Of a stretch of DNA of 64,000 nucleotides, positions 1 through 8,617 are shown one piece after another. The translations under genes and the position numbers were made by a program. Under the pieces are notes generated by a model. It did not search any database and had not been told where the DNA came from. It was given only the letters and a program-made list of their open reading frames with translations. Source of the stretch: Bacteroidota bacterium (GTDB lineage Bacteria; Bacteroidota; Bacteroidia; NS11-12g; UBA955); NCBI GenBank assembly GCA_016787485.1, contig JAEUUL010000039.1, positions 1-64,000 of the forward strand. Reading direction: 5' to 3'. Each line of letters starts with the position of its first letter. Within the stretch, counting starts at the first letter, position 1.

Positions 1-1971
1 TCTGTAACCACTGGCGGCCGCACAAGGCCATCAACAGAGACAACGCTTACCGCACCGGCAGGCGGAAATGCTGGTGAAGTGAAATACCTGACCCAGGATG
101 CTGCGATGGAAGACAGTTTTGTTTGGGTTTATACGAAATACACAGACCTGGGCAATGGCTGCGATACCACCATCCGTATTAAAATCAAAATCAACGGTAA
201 GGTTAAAATTGTCTTGGCCGCGCCCGCATTTATTGGTCAGGGAGATACTGTAAAATTCATCAACAACAGCACTGTAGTCAGCGGAGGCATTGATTTCCTC
301 TGGAATTTTGGTACCGGCAAAACAGGAGATACTTCCAACCTGGTCAATCCGGTATTTATTTACAATACTCCGGGAACCTATAAAGTAAGGCTGACTGCCT
401 GGACCAACCCCTGGCATTACCCGAGTCGTGACAGCCTCACCATTGTAGTGTGTACCAAACCCCTGGTGGGTTTTACCCGCAGCACGGCCTGCCTGGGCAC
501 CAGCACCCAGTTTAACAGCACGACCACACCTGGAAATTCGACACTTATCTGGGATTTTGGTGATGGAAGTACCTCCACACAAACCAATCCCACCCATACA
601 TACACCGCAGCAAACCCCTTTTATGTAAAACTGGTAGCCACCTATAACGGTTGCAAAGACAGCATCACACGGAAAATACAGGTATATGCACAACCCAAAG
701 CCTCATTTACGGTTGTTGGCGGTCGGTGCGAAACCGATATTTTTGAATTCAGCAACTCCAGCACACTGAGCACCGGGGTGCTGAGCAACTATTGGGATTT
801 TGCAGACGGCAGCAACAGCAACCAGGAAAACCCACTGCACAAATTTGCCCAGACGGGTACACTGAATGTGAAGCTGCGGGTCATCAGCGATTTCGGCTGT
901 AAAGACTCAATCATCAGGCAGGTGAAGGTATATACTTCTCCAAAAGTGGCCTGGACAAACAGCGAACCATGCAGTGTAAGACCCACCTTGTTTTCCAACC
1001 AGACACCGGATGTTTCCGGTGCAGTGGCCAATTACCGCTGGGAGTTTGGCGACGGCGGCACATCAGCTGCAAAAAGCCCTGCACATGCCTGGTCAACCGT
1101 AGGTCCTAAAAATGTGAAACTGAAAGTGAGCCTAGACAACGGTTGCACCGATTCTCTCTCCCGGGCAATCATGGTAAAAACCCAACCCACATCCGGATTT
1201 ACCACAAAAAATGTATGCAGTGGAAGTGTGGCACAATTTGAAAACACAACCACCTATCCCCAGGGCACCATATCCTATGCCTGGAATCTGGGAGACGGAA
1301 ACCTGAGCACACAGACAGACGTAAACCACATTTACAACGTGAACAAAACCACCACCTACAATGTGCTTCTCATTGCCACCATTGCGGATGGCTGTTCGGA
1401 TACCTTCATAAAACCCATTACTGTAAATCAACTCCCGCTGGCCTGTGGATTCGTTGCTGAGCCTGACTATGCTTATAGTTTCTATGGAATAAAAATGCAG
1501 CCGAAATCACTCGGTTCCGGGACCATAGGCGGAGAAGATGGCGTGGATTACACCTGGGTTATCGGTTCAGATATCCTGAATGCTTCGGGCTCAGGGGCAT
1601 TCGTCAATCATGCATTGAATGCCGATGGCAATTATGCAGTGAATTATACCGCTAAGGTAGTATCCACCGGGTGCCAGTGCAGTAATTCCATGCAAGTAAC
1701 CATGAACCGGGCTGATGTTAAGACCAGTAATACTACATTGGTTCAGTTGTATCCAAATCCCACTACCGGCCTCTTTCAACTGATTACTCCACCTGGTTCA
1801 AACTATATATACAAATGTCTGAATGGCACAGGAAAAGAACTGATATCCGGCACAACCCAAACTTCAGGCTATACCTCAATTAATCTGGGTGAATACCCTC
1901 AGGGTTTGTATATGCTGAATGTTGCAGGAAAGGATACGGGCAAAACATTCAAGGTGCTGCTCACCCGATAA
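1..1971 (+). CDS. PKD-repeat surface protein with T9SS type-A sorting tail (5' end outside window)
   Basis: The reading frame is already open at base 1, so the N-terminus and signal peptide lie upstream of the window; a GTG at 79 is internal. At least five PKD (Ig-like) domains are visible from their W-x-F/L-x-D/T-G signatures at about 301, 550, 793, 1039 and 1282, an even spacing of roughly 82 codons. The last 80 residues contain YPNPTTGLFQL and end in KVLLTR, the layout of a type-A T9SS sorting domain. The protein is therefore probably exported through the type IX system and attached to or released from the cell surface. PKD domains usually mediate protein or glycan contacts; no catalytic domain is seen in this part. 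It converges with the next gene, 5 nt away. Confidence 0.9.
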   Translation, partial: SVTTGGRTRPSTETTLTAPAGGNAGEVKYLTQDAAMEDSFVWVYTKYTDLGNGCDTTIRIKIKINGKVKIVLAAPAFIGQGDTVKFINNSTVVSGGIDFLWNFGTGKTGDTSNLVNPVFIYNTPGTYKVRLTAWTNPWHYPSRDSLTIVVCTKPLVGFTRSTACLGTSTQFNSTTTPGNSTLIWDFGDGSTSTQTNPTHTYTAANPFYVKLVATYNGCKDSITRKIQVYAQPKASFTVVGGRCETDIFEFSNSSTLSTGVLSNYWDFADGSNSNQENPLHKFAQTGTLNVKLRVISDFGCKDSIIRQVKVYTSPKVAWTNSEPCSVRPTLFSNQTPDVSGAVANYRWEFGDGGTSAAKSPAHAWSTVGPKNVKLKVSLDNGCTDSLSRAIMVKTQPTSGFTTKNVCSGSVAQFENTTTYPQGTISYAWNLGDGNLSTQTDVNHIYNVNKTTTYNVLLIATIADGCSDTFIKPITVNQLPLACGFVAEPDYAYSFYGIKMQPKSLGSGTIGGEDGVDYTWVIGSDILNASGSGAFVNHALNADGNYAVNYTAKVVSTGCQCSNSMQVTMNRADVKTSNTTLVQLYPNPTTGLFQLITPPGSNYIYKCLNGTGKELISGTTQTSGYTSINLGEYPQGLYMLNVAGKDTGKTFKVLLTR

Positions 1972-1976
1972 TAGGA

Positions 1977-3014
1977 TCAGCGGAGTGTGTAATTCATGTA
2001 AATCCGAGTCAGCCACTTTGAAGGATCTTTTTCTTCTCCGGGGTCGGTGATGTATTCCTCTATACCTGTAGAACCCGGGATTTTACCTGATTTCATTATA
2101 TAGGTGGCCAACGCGCCATACGCTTCCTTCATTTTTGGGTCTGTGTAATTGCCATAATAATCCAGAGACGCGGCAGACATGTCCGGATATTTTGCCACCA
2201 TTACTCCGCCTTCTGCAGGACCGGTTTTGTCCACGCCCATGCCAATTCCCACATCACTGGTTTGCGTTGCAGAATCCCAATGCATATAAAACGCCAGGGG
2301 TGCAGTGGTGGATTTCATGCCATGTTTTTCCATATATGCACCCACCTTGGTATAGGCATCACTGAACACAGATTGATTGATATCGGACATTTTCATTTTG
2401 ATCTTCTGCACAATGGCAAAATATCCACCTTTAAAAATTTTATCCGCCGGATTCCACCCGGCACCCGATGCATTTTTGGGATTTTCAACAATTTCCTTCA
2501 ATGTTTTCAATCCCCTTTCATAGTCACCACCCACTGCTTTATCAATCCCACCCATAAGAAACATGAATATCCGGGCCATAAATCCATTCTCGCCGGTCAT
2601 GCCCCAACTCAGGGTAACCTTGCCATCTTCACCTTCCAGTGTATGGTACACATTTGCTTCACTTTCAAACGGCTTAATAAAATGAAGGTGGTTTTTTATG
2701 CTCTTCATGTCCTGCAGCTCCAGACGCTTCATCTCTCCTTCTCCTACCTGGTCATTGCCGGTCCAGTGGTAAACACTGCCCACCTCTCCGTCATTGCCGG
2801 TAATGGTTTGTTTCATGGCTGTATCCAGTTTGGCCCAGGGGCTCCAGCTATTAAAATTCTTCCAATAGTAAACCTGCTCCCACACAGCCTGTTTCGGGGC
2901 GTTGATAACCACAGTGCGTTCAACTTTGTAGCTTTTGGGCAATACGAGGCCCAATACCAGCAGCGCTGCTATCAGAAACAGTACTACATACAAGATCCAT
3001 TTTAAGATTTTCAT
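1977..3014 (-). CDS. SRPBCC-fold protein with GyrI-like C-terminal domain
   Basis: A protein of 345 residues. Residues 1-27 form one hydrophobic N-terminal segment (membrane anchor or uncleaved signal). Residues about 30-170 look like an SRPBCC/polyketide-cyclase ligand-binding domain (ERTVVINAPKQAVWEQV, then SWSPWAKLD). Residues about 185-345 resemble a GyrI-like small-molecule-binding domain. This two-domain membrane-anchored arrangement is common in Bacteroidota, but the ligand is unknown. It stands alone, divergent from the arginine decarboxylase, with 197 nt between the two starts. The start is the ATG directly before the hydrophobic segment. Function cannot be stated beyond likely ligand binding. 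Confidence 0.8.
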   Translation of the reverse strand: MKILKWILYVVLFLIAALLVLGLVLPKSYKVERTVVINAPKQAVWEQVYYWKNFNSWSPWAKLDTAMKQTITGNDGEVGSVYHWTGNDQVGEGEMKRLELQDMKSIKNHLHFIKPFESEANVYHTLEGEDGKVTLSWGMTGENGFMARIFMFLMGGIDKAVGGDYERGLKTLKEIVENPKNASGAGWNPADKIFKGGYFAIVQKIKMKMSDINQSVFSDAYTKVGAYMEKHGMKSTTAPLAFYMHWDSATQTSDVGIGMGVDKTGPAEGGVMVAKYPDMSAASLDYYGNYTDPKMKEAYGALATYIMKSGKIPGSTGIEEYITDPGEEKDPSKWLTRIYMNYTLR

Positions 3015-3171
3015 AGGGTTTGTTTTTTTTTGCCAAATACGGTAATTCAGTTGAAAAAACCAGACAATATTCTATAAATGTAAAAAAAGAATGATTCATC
3101 ATTAACCATTCCTTAACAATACACTCATTCACCTTTGTTACATTGGGTAAGATATTTACATCCAACTGAGT

Positions 3172-3179
3172 TACCTTTG
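3172..3179 (+). promoter_or_regulatory. -7 promoter box TACCTTTG for the arginine decarboxylase gene
   Basis: An exact match to the Bacteroidota -7 consensus TAnnTTTG, 32 nt before the GTG start. No -33 TTG at the ideal distance is obvious; the nearest is at 3143. A transcript would start near 3185 and have a short A-rich leader. Confidence 0.6.
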
Positions 3180-3211
3180 CACAATCTTTGCAATCCATAC
3201 AAACATAACAA

Positions 3212-4609
3212 GTGAAAAACAAGTATCTCGACCTCATCAACCAAACCTTTTACTTCCCGCAGGAAGAGTTTACATTGAACGACAAAGAACAACTGGAATT
3301 CCACAAAATTCCATTGATGGAACTGGTTGCTCAATATGGAACCCCACTGAAATTCACCTATTTACCCAAAATATCCGAGAATATCCAGAAGGCACGCACC
3401 TGGTTCAACGTAGCTATAGCAAAGGCTGACTACCAGGGAAAATACTACTATTGTTATTGCACCAAGAGCAATCATTTCAACTATGTCATTGAAGAAGTCT
3501 TAAAAAACAATGTACATATTGAGACCTCATCGGCTTTTGACATCAACATTCTGGAGACCTTACATGAACAGGGTCTCATCGGCAAGGACAAATTTGTGGT
3601 ATGCAATGGGTTTAAACGCGAACCTTACATAGACAACATAGCCGGACTCATCAACAATGGCTGGAACAACGTTATCAGTGTGCTCGACAACGACACTGAA
3701 CTGGATCAGTTGCAGGCAAAGATAGAAGTGCCCTTTACCTGCGGTATACGAATAGCCAGTGAAGAAGAACCCAAGTTTGAGTTCTATACCTCCCGACTCG
3801 GTATTGGCTACAAGGATATACTTCCGTATTACCGCAACCATATAAAGAAGAACAAAAATGTAAGACTGAAGATGCTGCACTTCTTTATCAATACCGGCAT
3901 TTACGACACTGCATACTACTGGAATGAGTTGCATAAATGCCTGAAAGTGTATTGTGAACTGAAAAAAGAGTGTCCCACCCTTGATACCCTGAATATTGGC
4001 GGCGGATTCCCTATTAAAAACAACCTGAACTTTGATTATGACTACGAATATATGGCCACTGAAATCGTGTCACAGATCAAACAGGTTTGTACAGAGAATG
4101 AAATTCCGGAGCCGGATATTTTTACAGAATTTGGCAGTTTTACTGTGGGAGAAGCGGGTGGAGCCATCTTCAGTGTGCTGGACCAGAAAGCACAGAATGA
4201 CCGCGAGAAATGGAATATGATTGACAGCAGTTTTATGACCACACTGCCTGATTCATGGGCCATCAACAAGAAATTCATCATGCTGCCCATCAACCGCTGG
4301 GACGAGGAATATGAACGTGTGCTGCTGGGTGGCATTACCTGCGACAGCGATGATTATTACAACAGTGAGCAGCACGTTAATGCGATTTACCTGCCCAAGT
4401 ACGATAAAGAAGACACCCTGTATCTGGGTTTCTTTCACACCGGAGCCTATCAGGAAAGCATTGGAGGGTATGGCGGTATACAACACTGTCTTACCCCTTC
4501 ACCCAAACATGTTATCATAGACCGCGACGAGAACGGAGAATATTATTTCCGCCTGTTCAGCAAAGAGCAGAGCTATAAAAGTATGCTAAAGACGCTGGGG
4601 TATCTTTAA
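3212..4609 (+). CDS. arginine decarboxylase (fold-III PLP enzyme, Bacteroidota short form)
   Basis: 465 residues. A pyridoxal-phosphate decarboxylase of the alanine-racemase-fold (ornithine/diaminopimelate/arginine decarboxylase) superfamily, expected to make agmatine from arginine as the first step of polyamine synthesis in the cytoplasm. The PLP lysine is probably K85 in YCTKSNH. The glycine loop is GGGFP at 263-267, and C377 lies in GGITCDSDD, the conserved active-site Cys-Asp motif. At 465 residues it matches the short Bacteroidota form usually annotated arginine decarboxylase (sometimes speA), not the 650-residue E. coli SpeA. The GTG start is chosen because homologues begin with M-x(2-3)-YxDLI. 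Specificity for arginine rather than another diamino acid is inferred from family resemblance. Confidence 0.85.
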   Translation: MKNKYLDLINQTFYFPQEEFTLNDKEQLEFHKIPLMELVAQYGTPLKFTYLPKISENIQKARTWFNVAIAKADYQGKYYYCYCTKSNHFNYVIEEVLKNNVHIETSSAFDINILETLHEQGLIGKDKFVVCNGFKREPYIDNIAGLINNGWNNVISVLDNDTELDQLQAKIEVPFTCGIRIASEEEPKFEFYTSRLGIGYKDILPYYRNHIKKNKNVRLKMLHFFINTGIYDTAYYWNELHKCLKVYCELKKECPTLDTLNIGGGFPIKNNLNFDYDYEYMATEIVSQIKQVCTENEIPEPDIFTEFGSFTVGEAGGAIFSVLDQKAQNDREKWNMIDSSFMTTLPDSWAINKKFIMLPINRWDEEYERVLLGGITCDSDDYYNSEQHVNAIYLPKYDKEDTLYLGFFHTGAYQESIGGYGGIQHCLTPSPKHVIIDRDENGEYYFRLFSKEQSYKSMLKTLGYL

Positions 4610-4615
4610 TCTGTT

Positions 4616-6550
4616 TCAACCTTGTTTTACAGTGACCCGTGGTGCGGGCTTTTTCCCTTTGCGAACACCCTCGGGCCGGTGCATCATTTTCATCAGTAAA
4701 ACGTCCCGTTTATAGTCATCTGCAGAGAATTGAATCCCCCCGTTTTCTCCCTGCCAGGCTGTAAAATACACGATATAGACAGGCAGGTTTGAATCCAGAT
4801 GAAAATACTTGTCGTGCTCAGGTTTAAATTCGGATTTACCGCTGGTATCCTTTGAAGCCGCCAACTTTTCCTTTTTCCACTTTTTCAGCAATTCTTGATC
4901 ATGTTCCGGAGGCAAACCGGCAGACATCAGCACCCGGTCATAGTTATCCTTCCGATTGAATGATGTAAGAAATTCAACCAGTTTAAAGGGCTTTTCCAGA
5001 CGAACGCAACCATGGCTCACATGCCGTTCATCCAGTCCAAATACAAATTTATAGGGTGTATCATGCATATAAATGCTGAATGGATTGGGGAAATGGATGA
5101 CCACCAATCCCAGCGAATTCGATGAGCCTGTGGTTTGTTCTACCCGGAAATTCATCTGCGAAGGCCTGATGCTGTTCCAGTCTATGTCAAATGGATTGAT
5201 TTCATTTCCTTTCTGGTCTTTTAATACATACCCCAAACGAATCAGACTATTGGGGTCTTTTCGTATTTCCGGCAGCATTTCTTTTACCAGAATATTATGC
5301 GGAACATACCAGGTAGGGTTTGCTACCAGGTGCGTAATTTTACTTTGAATCTGAGGTGTTTCCAGATTGTCCGGTGGCAACACTTTACTGCCCGGCTTTT
5401 TCGACGCCTCCAGCTTTTCGTACCATGCCTTGTTTCTGGGCTCTCCGCTGCAGGTATTCATTTTCAGTATCAGACTGTCATGCCTTATTGCGAAGAGTTT
5501 GTTGGCAGCCACATTCACCCATATCCGGTTTTCCGGCAATCCGGGCCCGAACCAGCGCCATTTTTCAAGACTGCCTCTGAGGTACCTTACCATCTGTTTA
5601 TAGGAATAATTCAAAGCAAAAAGTGTTGCCTTATCCAACTCTCCGGTGACCGTGAGGTCTTGTGAAAATTGGAAACGGCGCAGCGCAGAGGCCAGATTTT
5701 CATCCAGCCTGGCTGATTTGCTTAAAACGGTATCGTGCGTAGAGAGCATGCCCCGCATTTTCAACCGGCGAATCAATGGTTTCCGAACATGAACCGGCAT
5801 CTCATCTCCCTCCTTAAATGAGGAGATCCATGGAACAGGCACATCTCCCGCTGTATCGGTAAATGCAAGCAGGCGCTTCAACTCTTTGCGCAGAGCATTG
5901 TATGCAGGAAAATCAGGTACAATTTTTTTCAGATATGCGACAGACTGTTTTTGGTTTAACACGTCCTTCACATCCGGCGCTGGTCTTGTCTTCAATGTGT
6001 TTGCTGTTCCGGAATAGCCACTGTGTACCCTTCCCGCCGAAAAATCATGATACAATCCCATACAGGCATCGGCACTGAATAAAATATACAGCGCAAGGCT
6101 GTCGTATGGGATTTTACCCGCTTCTGACCAATGATTGCCCTGAATTCGCTGATAGGCCCGTCTCAGATAAGCACCGTGATAAAATTCATCTTCCAAACCA
6201 TGCGATGGAATATCGTCCAACAGGCGCAATAAGGCAGAATCCTGTTTTTGAGAAATGAGGTTCTGAAACCATTTCCAGGCATTTCCATTCTTCGCCAGCC
6301 ACCATTTCAACGTATCTCCAAAATTCAGGTAAACACCTGAAAAACTGCCACTGTCCGATATGAGTGGCAAAATGCCCTTTAAGGATTGTTCCACCCTGTC
6401 CTTTCTTGCATTGTCCAGCAAATTCCCCACAGGCGGTGAAACAACTGGTTCGGGCCCGGAACAAGACCACAGTCCCAACACTATCATCCAGAGGAAGAAT
6501 AAAATGTGTCTCACCCAAAGCGAAAGTACTTTATATGCCCTGAATTTCAT
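4616..6550 (-). CDS. L,D-transpeptidase of the YcbB/YkuD type, probable lipoprotein
   Basis: A murein cross-linking enzyme that forms 3-3 (meso-DAP to meso-DAP) peptide bonds in the periplasm. The catalytic YkuD motif is HVSHGCVRL, with the active-site Cys at residue 515 from the ATG at 6550. A peptidoglycan-binding-like helical segment precedes it (residues about 258-315, with RRFQFSQDLTVTGELDKATL), after a long N-terminal scaffold domain, as in YcbB (LdtD). From the start at 6550 there is a hydrophobic segment ending in GLWSC, a plausible but imperfect lipobox. An ATG at 6571 would add seven residues in front of the signal, so it is less likely. The gene is divergent from the YciI-like gene and converges with the arginine decarboxylase, leaving 6 nt. 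Confidence 0.9.
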   Translation of the reverse strand: MKFRAYKVLSLWVRHILFFLWMIVLGLWSCSGPEPVVSPPVGNLLDNARKDRVEQSLKGILPLISDSGSFSGVYLNFGDTLKWWLAKNGNAWKWFQNLISQKQDSALLRLLDDIPSHGLEDEFYHGAYLRRAYQRIQGNHWSEAGKIPYDSLALYILFSADACMGLYHDFSAGRVHSGYSGTANTLKTRPAPDVKDVLNQKQSVAYLKKIVPDFPAYNALRKELKRLLAFTDTAGDVPVPWISSFKEGDEMPVHVRKPLIRRLKMRGMLSTHDTVLSKSARLDENLASALRRFQFSQDLTVTGELDKATLFALNYSYKQMVRYLRGSLEKWRWFGPGLPENRIWVNVAANKLFAIRHDSLILKMNTCSGEPRNKAWYEKLEASKKPGSKVLPPDNLETPQIQSKITHLVANPTWYVPHNILVKEMLPEIRKDPNSLIRLGYVLKDQKGNEINPFDIDWNSIRPSQMNFRVEQTTGSSNSLGLVVIHFPNPFSIYMHDTPYKFVFGLDERHVSHGCVRLEKPFKLVEFLTSFNRKDNYDRVLMSAGLPPEHDQELLKKWKKEKLAASKDTSGKSEFKPEHDKYFHLDSNLPVYIVYFTAWQGENGGIQFSADDYKRDVLLMKMMHRPEGVRKGKKPAPRVTVKQG

Positions 6551-6579
6551 AACAACAGGCAAGTATTCCATAAATTGAA

Positions 6580-6587
6580 TAATTTCG
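6580..6587 (+). promoter_or_regulatory. -7-like box TAATTTCG for the YciI-like lipoprotein gene
   Basis: One mismatch from TAnnTTTG (C for T at position 7), and only 4 nt from the ATG at 6592. The same TAnnTTCG variant precedes the genes at 14459, 30460 and 32398. It implies a nearly leaderless mRNA. Confidence 0.45.
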
Positions 6588-6591
6588 ACGC

Positions 6592-7071
6592 ATGATAAAA
6601 AGTGACTACATAATCCTCACCGCACTCATTTTACTTACCGCATGTCAATCCGGGACAACAGAAAAAACAATGGCACCGGATTCTCCGGATACTGCACTCA
6701 TACGCAAAACAGGTGCAGACCCATATGGCATGAGAAAATACATATTTTGCTATCTCAAAAAAGGGCCCAACCGGAAACAAGATTCCGCCACTGCTGCCAG
6801 ATTACAGCAAGGGCATATGGAAAATATAGGCAAACTGGCCGAAGCAGGCAAGCTGATCCTGGCAGGTCCCTTTCTGGATACAGGAGAAATCCGTGGTATT
6901 TTCATTTTTAACTGTAAAACCCTTGAGGAAGCCAGAGCACTCACCCAAACAGACCCGGCGGTTCAGGCCGGCAGACTCACCATGGAACTACACGAATGGT
7001 ATGGATCTGCAGCCCTAATGATGGTGAACGAACAGCACAATAAACTCGAATCTAAAAAAATCACCGATTAA
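6592..7071 (+). CDS. YciI-like domain lipoprotein
   Basis: 159 residues. The N-terminus is a lipoprotein signal ending in LLTAC at residue 18, so it is probably anchored on the periplasmic side of a membrane. Residues about 50-145 resemble the YciI fold (ferredoxin-like, related to muconolactone isomerases): HMENIGKLAEAGKLILAGPF followed by a region ending in MELHEWYGS. Catalytic activity is not established for most YciI proteins. A lipidated YciI is seen fairly often in Bacteroidota. It faces the symporter gene with 4 nt between the stops, and no operon partner is visible. Confidence 0.8.
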   Translation: MIKSDYIILTALILLTACQSGTTEKTMAPDSPDTALIRKTGADPYGMRKYIFCYLKKGPNRKQDSATAARLQQGHMENIGKLAEAGKLILAGPFLDTGEIRGIFIFNCKTLEEARALTQTDPAVQAGRLTMELHEWYGSAALMMVNEQHNKLESKKITD

Positions 7072-7075
7072 GAGA

Positions 7076-8581
7076 TCAGGCATCTACAGCAGGAGCCGGA
7101 TGAACACCACGGTTTTGGAGCCGGCCCAGTAACCACAAACCCAAAAAGGTAAGCGATCCGTTTACTATCAGCAGTTCAAATCCGAATTTGTAGCCTCCAA
7201 GCCATTCAGCACTGTTTGCACTCAAAATCCAGCAAAGTGCAGGAGACAGCAGACATGGCAGCCAGGCCAGAGAATCGGATATCTTTGTCCGGGTAAGAAA
7301 ACCAAATGCATATAAACCCAACAAAGGGCCATAGGTATAGGTTGCCGCAACAAACAAATTACGGATAACCGCATCGTTATTTATGACCCGGAATAGCAGA
7401 ATCACACCCAAAAGCAATATTGCAAATCCGATATGAACTATGTAGCGGATTTTCTTCTGTTTCTTTTCGGTGAAATGGGGTTTGTTCTGAATACCCAAAA
7501 AATCAAAACAAAATACAGTGGTCAGTGCAGTCAATGCTCCATCTGCACTGGGGTATGCTGCACTGATCAAACCAATCAAAAATATCAATCCGGGTACCAC
7601 TCCCAAATATTTTAATGCTACAGTAGGAAACAAATCATCGGTATGTTTCGGGTCTATAGTGATTCCTTTTTGCTGAGCAAAGAGAATCAATGCAGCTCCC
7701 AACAAAACAAAAAGAATATTCACCACAACAAGCACTGCGGTAAATGAAAGTACATTTTTTTTCGCCTCTTTAATGTTTTTGCAACTCAGATTTTTCTGCA
7801 TCATTTCCTGATCAAGCCCTGTCATAGCCACAGCGATAGCAGCACCGCCCAGAAAATCCTTCAGAAAATGATTTTTATGCAGATAATCCCAATTGAATAT
7901 TTGTGCTTTTCCCAGATTTCCAATGGAATCAGTAAATGATACGACCTCCGCCTTTAAGTCCTGACCCAGATAATGATCATACCAAATGTACCACAGCGTA
8001 AAACCCAGAGCCACCAACATGAATGTAGTTTGCAGTGTATCTGTCCAAACAATGGTTTTCACTCCGCCTTCATACGTATAAAGCAAAATCAGAAGCATAA
8101 ATACAGCCACTGTTATCACAAAGGGAATACCCAGGGCATCAAATACAAAATTCTGCAGCACATTGATAACAATAAACATGCGAAAAGCAGCGCCTATGAC
8201 CCTGCTGAGAATAAAAAATGCACTGCCGGTTTTGTGTGAAACCGGACCGAAACGCTGCAACAAATAGGTATATATACTGGTCAATTGTAACCTGTAATAT
8301 ACCGGGAGTAAGACAAGGGCGATGATGGTGTACCCCACAATGTAACCCATAACCACCTGCAGGTAAGTGAAATTTTTATTAAACACATCTCCTGGAACGG
8401 ACATAAAAGTTACACCAGACAAGCTGGCACCAATCATACCGTATGCCACGAGCCACCAGCGGCTGGACCTTGAACCAATAAAATAGGCCTGATTATCTGC
8501 TTTGCGGCTGGTGAGCCATACCACAACAAAAAGTAAAATACTGTAGGCGGCAAAAACTGTGAGTAACAATCCGGGAGACAT
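7076..8581 (-). CDS. sodium:solute symporter (SSS family)
   Basis: 501 residues with about 13 hydrophobic segments running throughout, the usual size and topology for the SSS (solute:sodium symporter) family. Characteristic stretches are YFIGSRSSRWW near the N-terminus (start of TM2), GYIVGYTIIALVLLPVYYRL, and SAAYPSADGALTALTTVFC in the C-terminal half, which fits the Na+-site region of the family. It is an inner-membrane importer driven by the sodium gradient. The substrate (sugar, amino acid, sialic acid or other) cannot be read from the sequence. The gene lies 36 nt downstream of the next gene upstream on the same strand's end; a weak AT-rich stretch before it may carry its own promoter. 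Confidence 0.9.
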   Translation of the reverse strand: MSPGLLLTVFAAYSILLFVVVWLTSRKADNQAYFIGSRSSRWWLVAYGMIGASLSGVTFMSVPGDVFNKNFTYLQVVMGYIVGYTIIALVLLPVYYRLQLTSIYTYLLQRFGPVSHKTGSAFFILSRVIGAAFRMFIVINVLQNFVFDALGIPFVITVAVFMLLILLYTYEGGVKTIVWTDTLQTTFMLVALGFTLWYIWYDHYLGQDLKAEVVSFTDSIGNLGKAQIFNWDYLHKNHFLKDFLGGAAIAVAMTGLDQEMMQKNLSCKNIKEAKKNVLSFTAVLVVVNILFVLLGAALILFAQQKGITIDPKHTDDLFPTVALKYLGVVPGLIFLIGLISAAYPSADGALTALTTVFCFDFLGIQNKPHFTEKKQKKIRYIVHIGFAILLLGVILLFRVINNDAVIRNLFVAATYTYGPLLGLYAFGFLTRTKISDSLAWLPCLLSPALCWILSANSAEWLGGYKFGFELLIVNGSLTFLGLWLLGRLQNRGVHPAPAVDA

Positions 8582-8617
8582 AGGGCAATGAAAATTTGAA
8601 ATTATATGGGTGGTATG

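Noticed and set aside
79-81. GTG as the start of the first gene
   Set aside because: The frame is open to base 1, and the N-terminal signal peptide expected of a T9SS protein is absent after 79.
2262-3005. 247-codon open frame on the plus strand
   Set aside because: Lies fully antisense to the SRPBCC-type gene, whose protein has clear domains; the translation is His/Cys/Phe-rich with no domain.
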